In this document: positions 17,645 through 26,434 of the stretch, piece after piece
Layout: each line of letters begins with the position of its first letter
Position numbering within the stretch: the first letter of the stretch is position 1
Assembly (NCBI RefSeq): GCF_007290395.2
Contig: NZ_CP041656.2
Location: 2,294,001-2,358,000, forward strand
Direction of reading: 5' to 3'
Source: Bradyrhizobium cosmicum
GTDB lineage: Bacteria; Pseudomonadota; Alphaproteobacteria; Rhizobiales; Xanthobacteraceae
DNA: 64,000 nt
Notes under the pieces: generated by a model
What the model was told of the DNA's origin: nothing
The model's database searches: none
The model's input: the letters and a program-made list of their open reading frames with translations, nothing else
Translations under genes and position numbers: made by a program

Positions 17645-18622
17645 GTGACCGATCGGATCGTGACGGATCGAGCCCGGCGCATCGCCTTGCTCGGCGCGCC
17701 TATCGACATGGGTGCTTCGCAACGCGGCACCTTGATGGGCCCCGCGGCGCTACGCACCGCCGGTCTTACGACGCTTCTGGAGGGCCTCGATTTCGAGGTC
17801 GTCGACTACGGTGATCTTTCGGTCTCCGAGGTCCGGGATCTTTCCGACCGGCCGCCTGGGAAAGCCAATCACTACCGCGAAATCCAGCGCTGGACGCGCG
17901 TGCTAAGCCGCAGAGGCTATGAGATCGCCAAGACCGGCGCGCTGCCGATCTTCCTCGGCGGCGATCACTCGTTGTCGATGGGATCGGTAAATGCGATGGC
18001 TCGGCACTGGCAGGAGCGCGGTCGAGAGCTGTTCGTGCTCTGGCTCGATGCGCATGCCGATTACAATACGCCGGAGACGACGATCACGGCCAACATGCAC
18101 GGCATGTCCGCGGCGTTCCTGTGCGGCGAGCCCGGGCTCGACGGATTGCTCGGCGATGATCCGCGTGCCTCGATCGATCCTGACAGGCTCGATCTGTTCG
18201 GGGCGCGTTCGATCGACAAGCTCGAAAAGGAGTTGATGCGCACGCGCCGGATCAGGGTTATCGACATGCGCCAAATCGACGAGTTCGGCGTCGCCGTTCT
18301 GATCCGCCGCGTCATCGAACGCGTCAACGCGCGCAACGGCGTCCTGCATGTCAGCTTCGATGTCGACTTTCTCGACCCTAGTGTGGCCCCCGGCGTCGGC
18401 ACCACGGTACCGGGAGGCGCGACTTATCGCGAGGCGCATCTAATCATGGAATTGCTGCACGATTCCGGCGCGGTGGGATCGGTCGACATCGTCGAACTCA
18501 ATCCTTTTCTCGATGAGCGCGGTCGCACCGCGCGCACTGCAGTCGAACTGATCGGCAGCTTGTTCGGACAGCAGATCACCGACCGTCCGACGCCCAGTAA
18601 CGCGATCGCCCCGGGCGAGTGA
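17645..18622 (+). CDS. rocF: Arginase
   Basis: A 325-residue enzyme that hydrolyses L-arginine to ornithine and urea. The manganese motifs of the ureohydrolase family are all present: GGDHS (about 105-109), DAHADYN (about 135-141) and SFDVDFLDP (about 237-245), with VELNPFLDERGRTA near the end. The DFLDPSVAPGVGT form and the N-terminal LLGAPIDMGASQRGTLMGPAALR fit arginase rather than agmatinase. AGGAGATTGCC precedes the GTG/ATG region (the ORF starts GTGACC). It is a single gene, with a short repeat block just upstream. Confidence 0.92.
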   Translation: MTDRIVTDRARRIALLGAPIDMGASQRGTLMGPAALRTAGLTTLLEGLDFEVVDYGDLSVSEVRDLSDRPPGKANHYREIQRWTRVLSRRGYEIAKTGALPIFLGGDHSLSMGSVNAMARHWQERGRELFVLWLDAHADYNTPETTITANMHGMSAAFLCGEPGLDGLLGDDPRASIDPDRLDLFGARSIDKLEKELMRTRRIRVIDMRQIDEFGVAVLIRRVIERVNARNGVLHVSFDVDFLDPSVAPGVGTTVPGGATYREAHLIMELLHDSGAVGSVDIVELNPFLDERGRTARTAVELIGSLFGQQITDRPTPSNAIAPGE

Positions 18623-18813
18623 CGACGCGATCTGACGCACTGCGATACTGATTGCTCGCGCCTGGCTCGAGCGCACACCGACGGGGGTTGTCGGCGATGC
18701 GCGGCTGGATTGCAAAAAGTGAATGCGCGAAGGCTTTCGAGTTCCGCCCACTGGCTCGCAACTTGCTTGATGGAACGGCGGAACTCGCGGGAGGTGTTTG
18801 AATTGACCTGCGA

Positions 18814-19122
18814 GTGGCAAAGATACGGATTCCTTCGATGGCAACTGACCGCTTCGCAAACTCGATGTCCTCGGCGCTTCGCCATCCCGGCGTAATTGCG
18901 TTGATTGTGGCCGGCTTGACGATTGCCGCGATGTTGATCGTCGATCACGGGCCCTGGAACAAGGCCAAGACGCAGCCAGCCCATGTCGCAATGTACGCCA
19001 ATACGGGCGAGGCTGCCCACGCTGCAGGCGCCAAGGTGCTTCCGACCGAACCGAGATCGGCGGTCGAGCCGGAACGGCCGGGGCCGAAGACGTCTTCGAC
19101 CGTCAATCCCGTGACGCCGTAA
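18814..19122 (+). CDS. Small single-span membrane protein (102 aa)
   Basis: One membrane helix (HPGVIALIVAGLTIAAMLIVDH) is followed by a Pro/Ala/Glu-rich, probably periplasmic tail. The start is uncertain: GTG at 18814 or ATG at 18838 (MATDRFANSM, with GGATTCC upstream). The family was not recognised. It is convergent with the enolase-superfamily gene. Confidence 0.5.
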   Translation: MAKIRIPSMATDRFANSMSSALRHPGVIALIVAGLTIAAMLIVDHGPWNKAKTQPAHVAMYANTGEAAHAAGAKVLPTEPRSAVEPERPGPKTSSTVNPVTP

Positions 19123-19128
19123 TACGCC

Positions 19129-20343
19129 TCAGCTCTTGCGGCCGTAGTTGAGAAGACCGCCGCTTGTCTTTGGCGGATGTGCGCGGAGCGCCTCCTCGTT
19201 CGGCTCGGTACCCCAGCCGGGACGGTCGGGGATGATCAGGTGCCCATTCTGAATCTCCGGCTCGTGCGTAAAGAGTTCGTGGTCCCAGGCGAGGCGGTCG
19301 ATGTCGATCTCCATGATCCGCAGGTTCGGCACAGAGGCGCAGAAATGCGCGTTCATCATCGAACACAGATGGCCGTAGAAATTATGCGGCGCGACATTGA
19401 CCTCGAACGCCTCTGCCGCGGCTGCGATCTTCATCGACTGCCAGACACCGTTCCAGGGCGTGTCGACGATCGCGACATCCATCGCCTGCTCGTTGAAATA
19501 GGGCAGGAATTCGCGCAGGCCCAACAGTGTTTCGCAGGACGAAATCGGATGCGGGCTTTGCCTGCGGATGTAGCCGAGCGCCTGCGGATTGAAACTGTCG
19601 ATCTCGATCCAGAACATGTCGAGGTCTGCGATGGTGCGCAGGATCTTCAGATAGCCTTCGGTCTTGGCGTTGAAGTTGCAATCGAGCAGGATGTCGACAT
19701 CGGGGCCTGCGCCGTCACGGATGGCCTCAAGATGCATCCGCAGGTCGTGCAGGATCTTCCGGTCCACATTGATCTCGGGCGCGAAGGGCGAGCCGAAACC
19801 CGGCCGCCAGCCGGTCGGCTTGCCGTCGTCATAGGAGAAGATGTTGGTCTTGAGCGCGGTGAATTTCTTCTCGCGCACCTCGCGTCCCATCGCCTTGACG
19901 CCATCGAGGTTCTCGATCGGCGGCTGGTACCAGGAGGGGTGATTGATCCGCCAGGTTGCGCAGTGCGACCAGTAGACCCGGACACGGTCGCGGATCTTAC
20001 CACCAAGCAGCTCGTAGCAGGGCACGCCAAGAGACTTCGCCTTGGCATCGAGCAGCGCGTTCTCGATCGCGCCCAGCGCTTGCGCCACAACGCCGCCTGC
20101 GGCGGGACGTGTGGCCGCGAACAGCTCAGCGTAAATTCGCTCGTGCTGGAATACGTTTTGCCCGATCACGCGAGCCGACAGGCGCTGGATCGCGGCGCCG
20201 ACGCCGGGCGAGCCAAAGCCTTCGTCGAACTCGCTCCAGCCGACGATGCCGTCCTCCGTCGTCAGCTTCACGAAGTGGTAGTTTCTCCAGCCAGCGTCGC
20301 AGGCGAGGATTTCAAGACTTGTTGCTTTTGAGGATTGGGTCAT
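19129..20343 (-). CDS. Mandelate racemase/muconate lactonizing enzyme-family protein
   Basis: A 404-residue enolase-superfamily enzyme. The N-terminal capping domain has GWSEFDEGFGSPG. In the barrel, metal ligands are the Asp of LLDCNFNA, the Glu of MFWIEIDSF and the Glu of SSCETLLG, and a general acid/base His is in APHNFYGHL. A Lys in FTALKTNIF supplies the other catalytic side. Such enzymes abstract an alpha proton from a carboxylate, as in sugar-acid dehydration. The exact substrate cannot be told. It stands alone, at the left edge of the accessory region. Confidence 0.85.
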   Translation of the reverse strand: MTQSSKATSLEILACDAGWRNYHFVKLTTEDGIVGWSEFDEGFGSPGVGAAIQRLSARVIGQNVFQHERIYAELFAATRPAAGGVVAQALGAIENALLDAKAKSLGVPCYELLGGKIRDRVRVYWSHCATWRINHPSWYQPPIENLDGVKAMGREVREKKFTALKTNIFSYDDGKPTGWRPGFGSPFAPEINVDRKILHDLRMHLEAIRDGAGPDVDILLDCNFNAKTEGYLKILRTIADLDMFWIEIDSFNPQALGYIRRQSPHPISSCETLLGLREFLPYFNEQAMDVAIVDTPWNGVWQSMKIAAAAEAFEVNVAPHNFYGHLCSMMNAHFCASVPNLRIMEIDIDRLAWDHELFTHEPEIQNGHLIIPDRPGWGTEPNEEALRAHPPKTSGGLLNYGRKS

Positions 20344-20595
20344 ATCGCTCCCTGTCGCCCGGCCGGGCGTTGCTTTTTTGAGGCCCGGATCACAAGCCCG
20401 AACTCAGCCACAATTGTTAGGCTAACGACCGATTACCGTGAAGCCCGCCCAGGCGGCAGCAAGTATCGTCCGGCCCTGGTTTGCAGGAAAACTCCGTGGA
20501 ATCCGATGTGGATAGTCATGATCATTCCCGGGATCGTCCCGAAATCGCGCCAGTCTCTTACATTTTTGGCCACAATCGGGATCGATCTTCCGGTC

Positions 20596-20706
20596 ATGAA
20601 ATTTCTGGCCATGATTTCGTTCCTGGCGGTGCTCACGATGAGCGGGGCCGCTATTTCCGATCGGTTTCTGACGGCCGATCAGCGCGTCGCGCAAGGGGTG
20701 GAGTAG
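20596..20706 (+). CDS. Possible 36-aa hydrophobic peptide
   Basis: The frame starts MKFLAMISFLAVLTMSGAA, a typical signal or membrane segment, and ends SDRFLTADQRVAQGVE. No good ribosome site is seen, so this is a weak call. The open frame extends upstream to 20335. Confidence 0.3.
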   Translation: MKFLAMISFLAVLTMSGAAISDRFLTADQRVAQGVE

Positions 20707-20756
20707 CGCGGCGGGCGAGGGTTTTTTGTTGTTGCAGCATGTCTTGGGGGGGACAG

Positions 20757-20858
20757 ATGCTTTCGATAGACCAGTTCTTGCGATTCATCAGCGTGCCGGC
20801 CGTGTTCGCTGCCTTCGTCATCGCCTCGCAGATCTCGGCGGCACTGTCGCCGGTCTAG
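20757..20858 (+). CDS. Possible 33-aa single-span membrane peptide
   Basis: The ATG at 20757 has a strong G-rich ribosome site (GGGGGGGA) directly upstream. The product MLSIDQFLRFISVPAVFAAF continues as one membrane helix. It ends about 50 bases before the RNA cassette. Confidence 0.35.
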   Translation: MLSIDQFLRFISVPAVFAAFVIASQISAALSPV

Positions 20859-20905
20859 TCGACAAATCAAATTCCGCCCTGCGAGAGCGGTTGGTCCGGC
20901 GTTCG

Positions 20906-20989
20906 TTGACACGTCGGGCAAAACACCTGTAGAGTTGTATCATCACAGAAATCGTCGATGCCCGCGCCGCCGCCCGTCGGGGGCTTTTT
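20906..20989 (+). ncRNA. Short RNA cassette, copy A
   Basis: Promoter-like TTGACA (20906-20911), an 18-base spacer beginning CGTCGGGCAAAACAC, TAGAGT (20930-20935), about 25 bases, then a hairpin closed by GCCC (20960-20963) and GGGC (20981-20984), followed by five T. The implied transcript is only about 48 nt. The spacer is identical to copy B. The hairpin is the weakest of the five. Confidence 0.55.
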
Positions 20990-21186
20990 GTTGCGTGTGT
21001 CCAGCGTCAGCCGGAATGGCGGTCGCGGCTGCTCGCACGCCCGTTCGGTTATGCGCGATGCTGTTGCGAAGCGCACGTTAGGATTGTATCGAACGCCATG
21101 ACATGCTCAAGCAATTGCCGGAGCCCGCTGGGGAACGGCCTGCCGGTGACGACGTTTCCCGTCTGAGGAAGCGAGGGAATTGGCCG

Positions 21187-21360
21187 ATGGACAATCTGAC
21201 GAAGCGCGAGCAGCCCGACCGCAGCAAGATCAACATGCATGAGGCCTTCGAGGTCAAGTACTGGACCCACGCGCTCGGGGTGTCGAAGGAGGAGTTGCAG
21301 AAGGCCGTCGACAAGGTCGGCAACTCGGCCGCGACCGTCCGCAAGGAGCTGGGCGTGTGA
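21187..21360 (+). CDS. DUF3606-type small protein (57 aa)
   Basis: The ATG at 21187 gives MDNLTKREQPDRSKINMHEA followed by YWTHALGVSKEELQKAVDKVGNSAATVRKELGV, the hallmark of the DUF3606 family: a short helical domain with the YWT and VGNSA motifs. The function is unknown in the family. GAATTGGCCG upstream is a poor ribosome site, but no other start fits. Confidence 0.75.
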   Translation: MDNLTKREQPDRSKINMHEAFEVKYWTHALGVSKEELQKAVDKVGNSAATVRKELGV

Positions 21361-21389
21361 CGGCTTCGGTGGCGCCGGAACGGCCACCG

Positions 21390-21575
21390 CTACTTGATAC
21401 TGACGAACATGCCCCAGGCCGCGGCCAGCGCCGCGCCGGTGAAGACGACCACCGGACTGTCGCAGAACGCGCTGCCATAGCTGCACACGTTCGCGCCGAA
21501 CTGTCCGAGTTCGTGATGGCTCGCGGAATAGAACAGCCCCGACAGCACCAGCAATGCGGCGGCGACGTAGTACAT
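21390..21575 (-). CDS. Small membrane protein (61 aa)
   Basis: Two hydrophobic segments (MYYVAAALLVLSGLFYSAS and VVVFTGAALAAAWGMFVSIK) flank a loop with two Cys (NVCSYGSAFCDS). GGAGAGACGTCG precedes the ATG at 21575, a good ribosome site. It is convergent with the DUF3606 gene. The family was not recognised. Confidence 0.6.
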   Translation of the reverse strand: MYYVAAALLVLSGLFYSASHHELGQFGANVCSYGSAFCDSPVVVFTGAALAAAWGMFVSIK

Positions 21576-21841
21576 CGACGTCTCTCCATCTCGCCCGTGC
21601 GACCTCGCAGGGGATCTGTGCCAGCGTGGCGCGGAGAGATTTCATTCCGCCGAATCCGGTTCGGTGCATTTGAGCCATCCCGTCAACCCGAGCTCAACCA
21701 ACCAGGTCAGAAGGGGCATGGCATCGCAGCAGAAGGCCTCTCACGGTCGCCGACGAAACACGCCTGAAACAATCCTGAAACCCGATTGTCCTGAACGCCT
21801 CGCCCACTGGCCTCGACCAACCAAGCGAAAAGGAGATCATC

Positions 21842-22206
21842 ATGATCCAGATCGGTTCGAAGGAAGAAGTCGCGTTTCTGCTGGCGCTGTTCGGCACCCA
21901 CACCCAGCCGGTCAGGCGTCCGAAGCCGAAATCGCAGCAGCGCTGAAGGCGGCCCCCATGCCCGGTTTGGCCGAATGCCAGAGCCTGCTGCGGCTCCTGA
22001 TCGCTAGGGGCGATCCGAAGGCCATCCCGCTCGCCAAGGGCGCGATCGATCAATACCTCAACACTGCACCCGTAAGCGCCCGCGGGCGCGGCCTGCGCGT
22101 GCTCCAGCGCGATGCGCTCGACCAGCACGGTTTTGCGGTCGGCGTGCAGCGCTCGTTCGCCGAGACGGTGGATGCGTATATCGAACGCAAGCTGGCGGAG
22201 GAGTGA
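21842..22206 (+). pseudogene. Small gene with apparent frameshift
   Basis: AAAAGGAGATCATC directly precedes the ATG at 21842, the best ribosome site in this part. The frame reads MIQIGSKEEVAFLLALFGTHT and then turns Arg/Lys/Pro-rich and stops near 21946. From about 21910 the frame one base back becomes protein-like (GQASEAEIAAALKAAPMPG) and runs to the TGA at 22206, ending DAYIERKLAEE. Joined, they make a protein of about 120 residues of unknown family. Either one base was lost (or mis-sequenced) near 21905-21915, or a -1 shift is used. The alternative is two separate peptides, the second starting at the ATG near 21958. Confidence 0.5.
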
Positions 22207-22320
22207 GGTCGATCGAGGGGGCAGCCGGGGCGATCTCTTTTGAAGACCGCCCCGAATGCTTGCTTGTTGTTGTCTCCCGGCGCCGTCAGCCGCGCACCGC
22301 ATCGTCGCTCGAATAGAAGT

Positions 22321-22402
22321 TTGACTCGTCGGGCAAAACACCTGCATAATGGCAACATCGAGTAAGTCGACCCGCACGGAGTTATCCGCTGCGGGTTTTT
22401 TT
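22321..22402 (+). ncRNA. Short RNA cassette, copy B
   Basis: TTGACT (22321-22326), 18-base spacer, CATAAT (22345-22350), then a near-perfect terminator: CCCGCA (22371-22376) pairs with TGCGGG (22390-22395), inner CGGA pairs with TCCG around a GTTA loop, and seven T follow. The implied transcript is about 45 nt. Confidence 0.65.
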
Positions 22403-22735
22403 GTGGCATCGGGAATTCGACACGGGGGTCAGTCTGCCGGTGCATTCGCCAGCGATTGAAGAAATGGTCTGGGCTAGTTTTGCTTCATCAGGGCGAGGGC
22501 GCTGGTGGCAACGTTAATGGTCTTTGGTTTCCCTCTTATGGTTAGTTACGTGAGCCACAGGACGGAAGGGCTGACATTCCTATTCCTACGAGGGAGCTCT
22601 TCAGCTCAGGCCAAGGTTCATGTTGTTGGACCATCTTAGGCAAGAACCAACGCCGGTCCGCACTATGTTGTTCCAGTAGGTTAGTGATAGAAAAAATGTT
22701 GCTGAATCAATAGATCTATCATATTTTGAGGTAGG
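22403..22735. other. Intergenic stretch between RNA cassette and tRNA-like gene
   Basis: About 330 bases without a plausible gene on either strand. It is less GC-rich than the surroundings towards the right end (TAGATCTATCATATTTTGAG). Nothing else was recognised. Confidence 0.4.
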
Positions 22736-22808
22736 CCCCGGCGACGGGGTTCGGACCCGTGACCTCCCGTTTAGCAGACGGGTGCTCTCTCCACTGAGCT
22801 ACGCCGGG
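22736..22808 (-). tRNA. tRNA-like gene, anticodon GCU (Ser codons) but class I body
   Basis: A full cloverleaf can be drawn on the minus strand: a perfect 7-bp acceptor (CCCGGCG/CGCCGGG), TA at 8-9, a 4-bp D stem (GCTC/GAGC), a 5-bp anticodon stem (CCCGT/ACGGG), loop CTGCTAA, variable region AGGTC and a T stem (ACGGG/CCCGT). The anticodon GCT (22773-22775) reads AGC/AGU serine codons, yet the five-base variable region is class I, whereas serine tRNAs need a long arm. The T loop reads TCCGAAC instead of TTCRANY, and the DNA encodes CCT after the discriminator in place of CCA. It is either a divergent accessory tRNA or a decaying one. Confidence 0.75.
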
Positions 22809-22929
22809 AAGAACCTCCACTCTAGGGTCGTATTCTCACTCGGTCGACAAACCGCACTGAGCACCTCTTCTTTCTCCGGGTCCTACACCGGGGCTGCACT
22901 GATCGGAACCGCCGACCGCGGATTAATGA

Positions 22930-22960
22930 GGGCCATGACCCCGCCACAGGGTCATGGCCC
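22930..22960 (-). terminator. Strong hairpin after the 177-aa gene
   Basis: GGGCCATGACCC (22930-22941) and GGGTCATGGCCC (22949-22960) form a perfect 12-bp stem with a 7-base loop. It begins directly at the stop codon of the minus-strand gene at 22961. The T run is weak (TCATTAAT). Confidence 0.65.
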
Positions 22961-23494
22961 TTACTCGTTGATGTCGACTCCGGCTTGACGCAGAAAGTCG
23001 AAGCCTTTCATCGTCATCTGATATTGGTATGCCCTCCCAGGACCGGTGTTTGTCACGCCGTTTATAGATGTGAGGTAGCCGCGCTTCTTGTCAGTCATCA
23101 GGACATTCATGACGCGCTGAAGAGGGTAGTTCCCGTAGTCAACTATTTCACGGGAAGAGACCGATCGCCCGGCCTTTGTCGCTTTCGCAATAAATACCAA
23201 GACTTCCTTTCGCTTGCCCCCGATCCTTGGAGCCGCGATCTTCACGACGCGCGTCAAAGGATCGTATGTCTCGGGCGTAACCTGACGCTTCTGCCTATCT
23301 GAGTTCGCTTCGTTGAGCTTCACGAACGCTGGTACCGGCAGTCCCTGTTCGCGTAGATGCTCGGCGTAGTGCTCTACGGCCGATCGCCACTTCTCAATGC
23401 GCACGGCCAAGCTCTCCTGCTCGGCTTCTAGGGCTTTCCCCTGTGCCTCAAGGCGGGTGGCGTAACCATCTGGTTGGCTAAGTGTCGAACTCAT
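22961..23494 (-). CDS. Hypothetical protein with coiled coil and winged-helix-like end (177 aa)
   Basis: The N-terminal 60 residues are a likely coiled coil (LEAQGKALEAEQESLAVRIEKWRSAVEHYAE). The C-terminal 90 residues run GRSVSSREIVDYGNYPLQRVMNVLMTDKKRGYLTSI, a pattern of helix, helix and beta wing as in winged-helix DNA-binding domains. It may be a DNA-binding protein of a mobile element. It is followed at once by a strong hairpin. GC content is below that of the core genes. Confidence 0.65.
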   Translation of the reverse strand: MSSTLSQPDGYATRLEAQGKALEAEQESLAVRIEKWRSAVEHYAEHLREQGLPVPAFVKLNEANSDRQKRQVTPETYDPLTRVVKIAAPRIGGKRKEVLVFIAKATKAGRSVSSREIVDYGNYPLQRVMNVLMTDKKRGYLTSINGVTNTGPGRAYQYQMTMKGFDFLRQAGVDINE

Positions 23495-23771
23495 GAGCGC
23501 AAACTACCACCAATCGCTCACAACTTGCAACCGGTTATGTGTTTCTATAAAAAGATAGGTGGGATGGGAGAATTAAATCATTAAGATCAATGTCTTGTGG
23601 GAGGTCGCTTTCCTCCCGCGCCGGCTAACGGCTTTTGCCGCGCTAAGCCCGCGAGTTGAAATGTAGCGAATCGAAGTGAGTGCTGCCCAGCAGCACGACC
23701 ACTTGTCGCATCAGTGGCGAGCATCACCGCTTCTAACATGTGGTGTTGCTCCATTAGACGATCTAAGCTGG

Positions 23772-24011
23772 CTAATGACCTACGGGCTTATATCTAAGCT
23801 TTCTCAATGGCTTAATCTGGTTGGGAAAGAAGACCACGCCTTCGCTCCCGTAAATCCATGAATAGCTACCCGCGGGAGCACTGGCGGTCGCATCAATCGC
23901 TTCGCCCAATGAATCAAATGAAACCCCCTTGAGGATTGCCTCTTCGGAAGGCTCACCAACGTCCGGTCCAAAATCAGTAAATACTGCGCGCCATTCTTTT
24001 GCTTCAGGCAT
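23772..24011 (-). CDS. Small hypothetical protein (79 aa)
   Basis: Reads MPEAKEWRAVFTDFGPDVGE and ends in a Trp/Tyr-rich part (SYSWIYGSEGVVFFPNQ). The composition is protein-like and the base composition is lower in GC, as in its neighbours. No family was recognised. GGGAGACATTTC precedes the ATG at 24011, a fair ribosome site. Confidence 0.5.
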   Translation of the reverse strand: MPEAKEWRAVFTDFGPDVGEPSEEAILKGVSFDSLGEAIDATASAPAGSYSWIYGSEGVVFFPNQIKPLRKLRYKPVGH

Positions 24012-24116
24012 GAAATGTCTCCCGCATCACGAGCCATCTGATCGTAAAGATCAAATATCTAGTTATCCAACCCGATTTCAAGCTCAGCACCCAAAAGACC
24101 AACTGTGGATGATGAG

Positions 24117-24779
24117 TTAGGAGATTTGGTCTTCTTTGGATGAGCCGCGCTTTACTATTTCGAGGGCGCCGTCGGGCAGAGGCCGCTGCAGCGCCTTCAC
24201 TTCGTCCCATGAGGCGCGTAGCCAAACGTCATGCTCTTCAGCTGTAACAAGGATCACCGGCATCGCCTTCGGATGGATCGGCTCGACAACTGCATTCGGC
24301 ATCGTCGTCAGAAACCCATAGACCTGATGCGGGCCGGGCACGGGCTTTGACTTCGTACCGCGATCACCATTGAACGTAGTCCAGATGCCGGCGAACGCGA
24401 ACAGCGGTCGGGACTCCGCGAGTGCAAACCACACGACGTCTTTCTTCTTCGTCTCGGGGTTCGGCTCCGGTGCGTATTCGGCAAAACTGTTGGCTGGGAC
24501 GAGACAACGATGCTCCGGCTTGAGCCAGGCTCGCCAGTGCGGCGAGGCGGTGTTGCGGATGTTGGTAACGGGCGGGCCACCGGTGCGCGGCGGCGGCGGC
24601 ATGCCCCACCGCATCATCACCATCTCTCGCTCGCCGTTGCCGGCATCGCGGATGACCGGTGCGGGGTAGTCCGGGAACACACCAGGCATCGGGGCCAAGT
24701 TGCCTTCGTAGCGACGGACGACGCGGAAGAGCTCCGCGATGGCTGCCTGATTGGTCGTGATCGAATAGAGATTGCACAT
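24117..24779 (-). CDS. SRAP/HMCES-type abasic-site protein (YedK family)
   Basis: A 220-residue protein starting [10 protein letters not shown], with the catalytic Cys at position 2 that forms a thiazolidine link to abasic sites in single-stranded DNA. Other family marks: a WGMPPP segment, [23 protein letters not shown] with the Asn and Glu of the active site, FAFAGIW, and the His in [10 protein letters not shown]. It shields abasic sites during replication. The ligase gene downstream in the map (25385-26308) on the same strand makes a repair-linked island likely. Confidence 0.9.
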   Translation of the reverse strand: MCNLYSITTNQAAIAELFRVVRRYEGNLAPMPGVFPDYPAPVIRDAGNGEREMVMMRWGMPPPPRTGGPPVTNIRNTASPHWRAWLKPEHRCLVPANSFAEYAPEPNPETKKKDVVWFALAESRPLFAFAGIWTTFNGDRGTKSKPVPGPHQVYGFLTTMPNAVVEPIHPKAMPVILVTAEEHDVWLRASWDEVKALQRPLPDGALEIVKRGSSKEDQIS

Positions 24780-24813
24780 AGCCCGCCTGTTTGAAGTTGA
24801 GGCCTTATCGATC

Positions 24814-25239
24814 CTAACGTTCTTCGCTGGGATGAACCCACTTGTATCGCGTGATGCTCTGCGTCTCGGTGAGCTTGATCATGTGGACCGGCGGCGCATA
24901 GCGACCTTTGCGGCATGACCGGCATTTAAGGGAAGCTTCCAGCTTCCAGATCGGTGTATCGCGCGGACGGCGGATCGCGTCGAGCGGCAGGCTTGCGCGC
25001 GTCTTGCACCTGTTGCACTCGACCTCGAGCCAGCCCATGCCGCCGTTCAGGCATTGGCCGATGGTTGGAGACGGCTGTGACGGACCCCCGTAGCCCTCCA
25101 TCCGGACCGACCACGCTTCAGCCTCGGCACGATCCGCATCGCGCACAGCTCTCGTGGCTTCTTCACGAGCGTGCTTGGCACGAATCTTCGCGCCCATGAT
25201 CTGGCCGCTCCAGATGACTTCCCGCGATTTGGTCCCCAT
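24814..25239 (-). CDS. Zinc-ribbon hypothetical protein (141 aa)
   Basis: The N-terminal half is helical and charged ([20 protein letters not shown]). The C-terminal half has [18 protein letters not shown] and CRSCRKGRY, two CxxC knuckles about 30 residues apart that should hold a zinc ion. It lies 34 bases from the SRAP gene on the same strand and is probably co-transcribed, hinting at a nucleic-acid role. A second ATG at 25197 ([13 protein letters not shown]) is possible. Confidence 0.65.
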   Translation of the reverse strand: MGTKSREVIWSGQIMGAKIRAKHAREEATRAVRDADRAEAEAWSVRMEGYGGPSQPSPTIGQCLNGGMGWLEVECNRCKTRASLPLDAIRRPRDTPIWKLEASLKCRSCRKGRYAPPVHMIKLTETQSITRYKWVHPSEER

Positions 25240-25384
25240 GCGCCCATAAAGCGACGTGCGAACGCGTTGGCAAATTATCGATCCCTAGTGGGCGGGCATT
25301 GCACTCAGCTACTGCCGGTCGTGGGTGTGGACAACTGATGGCATCGGACCGCCGGCCACTGGAGGCCTGGGCTCAAAGCAACCG

Positions 25385-26308
25385 CTACAGATCTTCCCTC
25401 AATCCCTTGAAAAACGGATGTCGTACCTTGCCCGCCGCAGATTTCGCGCGGTACTCGATCTCCGCGAGCAGTTTCGGCTCGACCCATATGCCCTTGTGCG
25501 CGATGCGCTTGGCGTAAGGTTGGGTCTTGCGAATGAGTGGCTTCAACCGCTTCTGCAGTTCGGCCGCCGACGTCTTGTCAAAGCCGTGATCGACCTTGCC
25601 GGCATAGATCAGATCATCGCCGTTGCGGCGGGCGAGATACATGCCGTCCCATCTGCCCTCGTCGAGCGAGAAGCCCGCAATGGTGAGTGTCTCGCGTTGG
25701 GCGCAAGTCTTCTTGACCCAGTTATTGCCCCGGCCGCTGCCATACGCGCTCTCGCGAACTTTGGAGACCACGCCCTCCAGTCCGATCTTGCAAGCGTGTG
25801 CGAACATCTCGTGGCCGTCAATTTCAAAGCTTTCACTGAACTGCACTTGGGTGCCGGAAATGATCTTTCTCAGTTCTGCTTTGCGCTCTATCAGAGGCTG
25901 GCTGCGAATGTCTCTTCCATTGAGGTAGAGCAGGTCGAACGCGACAAGGACGATCTTCGAGGAGTCACCTTTGAGTTCGTTCTGCAAAACTGAGAAATCG
26001 GTCGTGCCGTCTGCGGCAGGTACAACGATCTCACCATCGATGATGGCCGAGCCCGCCTTGATATGCCAGCCATCGGCGGCAATCTTCTTGAAGCGTTTCG
26101 TCCAATCGTAGCCGCGCCGCGTGAAGATGGTGACAGCTTCGTTTGCCAAGTGAAGCTGGACTCGATAGCCGTCGAACTTGATTTCGTGAATCCAACGCTC
26201 TCCTGAAGGCACGCGGTCGATCGCCGATGCAAGGGCTGGTTCTATGAAGCCGGGCAGGGGCGCCTTCTTCCCAATCACCCGCGACTTACGCTGCAACGCC
26301 ACTGACAT
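25385..26308 (-). CDS. ATP-dependent DNA ligase (LigD ligase-domain type, stand-alone)
   Basis: The inner ATG at 26308 (MSVALQRKSRVIGKKAPLPG) is chosen; the 51-residue extension upstream is not protein-like. In the 307-residue product the adenylation Lys is in EIKFDGYR (about residue 44). Further motifs: SAIIDGEIVVP, VAFDLLYLNG, EGVVSKVRESAYGSGRGNNWVKKT and an OB-fold with VGKVDHGF-like AGKVDHGFDK. It equals the ligase part of LigD without the nuclease and primase domains. Such short ligases work in Ku-dependent end joining or base excision repair. No ku gene is visible nearby. Confidence 0.88.
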   Translation of the reverse strand: MSVALQRKSRVIGKKAPLPGFIEPALASAIDRVPSGERWIHEIKFDGYRVQLHLANEAVTIFTRRGYDWTKRFKKIAADGWHIKAGSAIIDGEIVVPAADGTTDFSVLQNELKGDSSKIVLVAFDLLYLNGRDIRSQPLIERKAELRKIISGTQVQFSESFEIDGHEMFAHACKIGLEGVVSKVRESAYGSGRGNNWVKKTCAQRETLTIAGFSLDEGRWDGMYLARRNGDDLIYAGKVDHGFDKTSAAELQKRLKPLIRKTQPYAKRIAHKGIWVEPKLLAEIEYRAKSAAGKVRHPFFKGLREDL

Positions 26309-26434
26309 CCTCGCACACCCAATACCTTGATTCGAATCCCAGGCGTCCGATTCGTTCCAGCGAATCCGGTGCGTCGAGCGAAGAAAGGAACCGATTGAAT
26401 CCTCTCGCGTTTCAGAAATGCAAAGAGGAGATGC

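Larger units (their letters stand above)
20344..21186. other. Gene-poor stretch: two possible micro-ORFs and one short RNA cassette
   Basis: About 840 bases. Two possible very short genes (20596-20706 and 20757-20858) and the first copy of the short RNA cassette (20906-20989) are listed separately. The rest holds no convincing gene. The longer frames (20422-20694 and 20481-20858) have unstable, shadow-like compositions. Confidence 0.5.

Noticed and set aside
23725..23772. tRNA-like string (minus strand GATCGTCTAATGGAGCAAC)
   Set aside because: It resembles a tRNA D arm, but the D stem does not pair, and no T loop or acceptor stem was found. At most a remnant.
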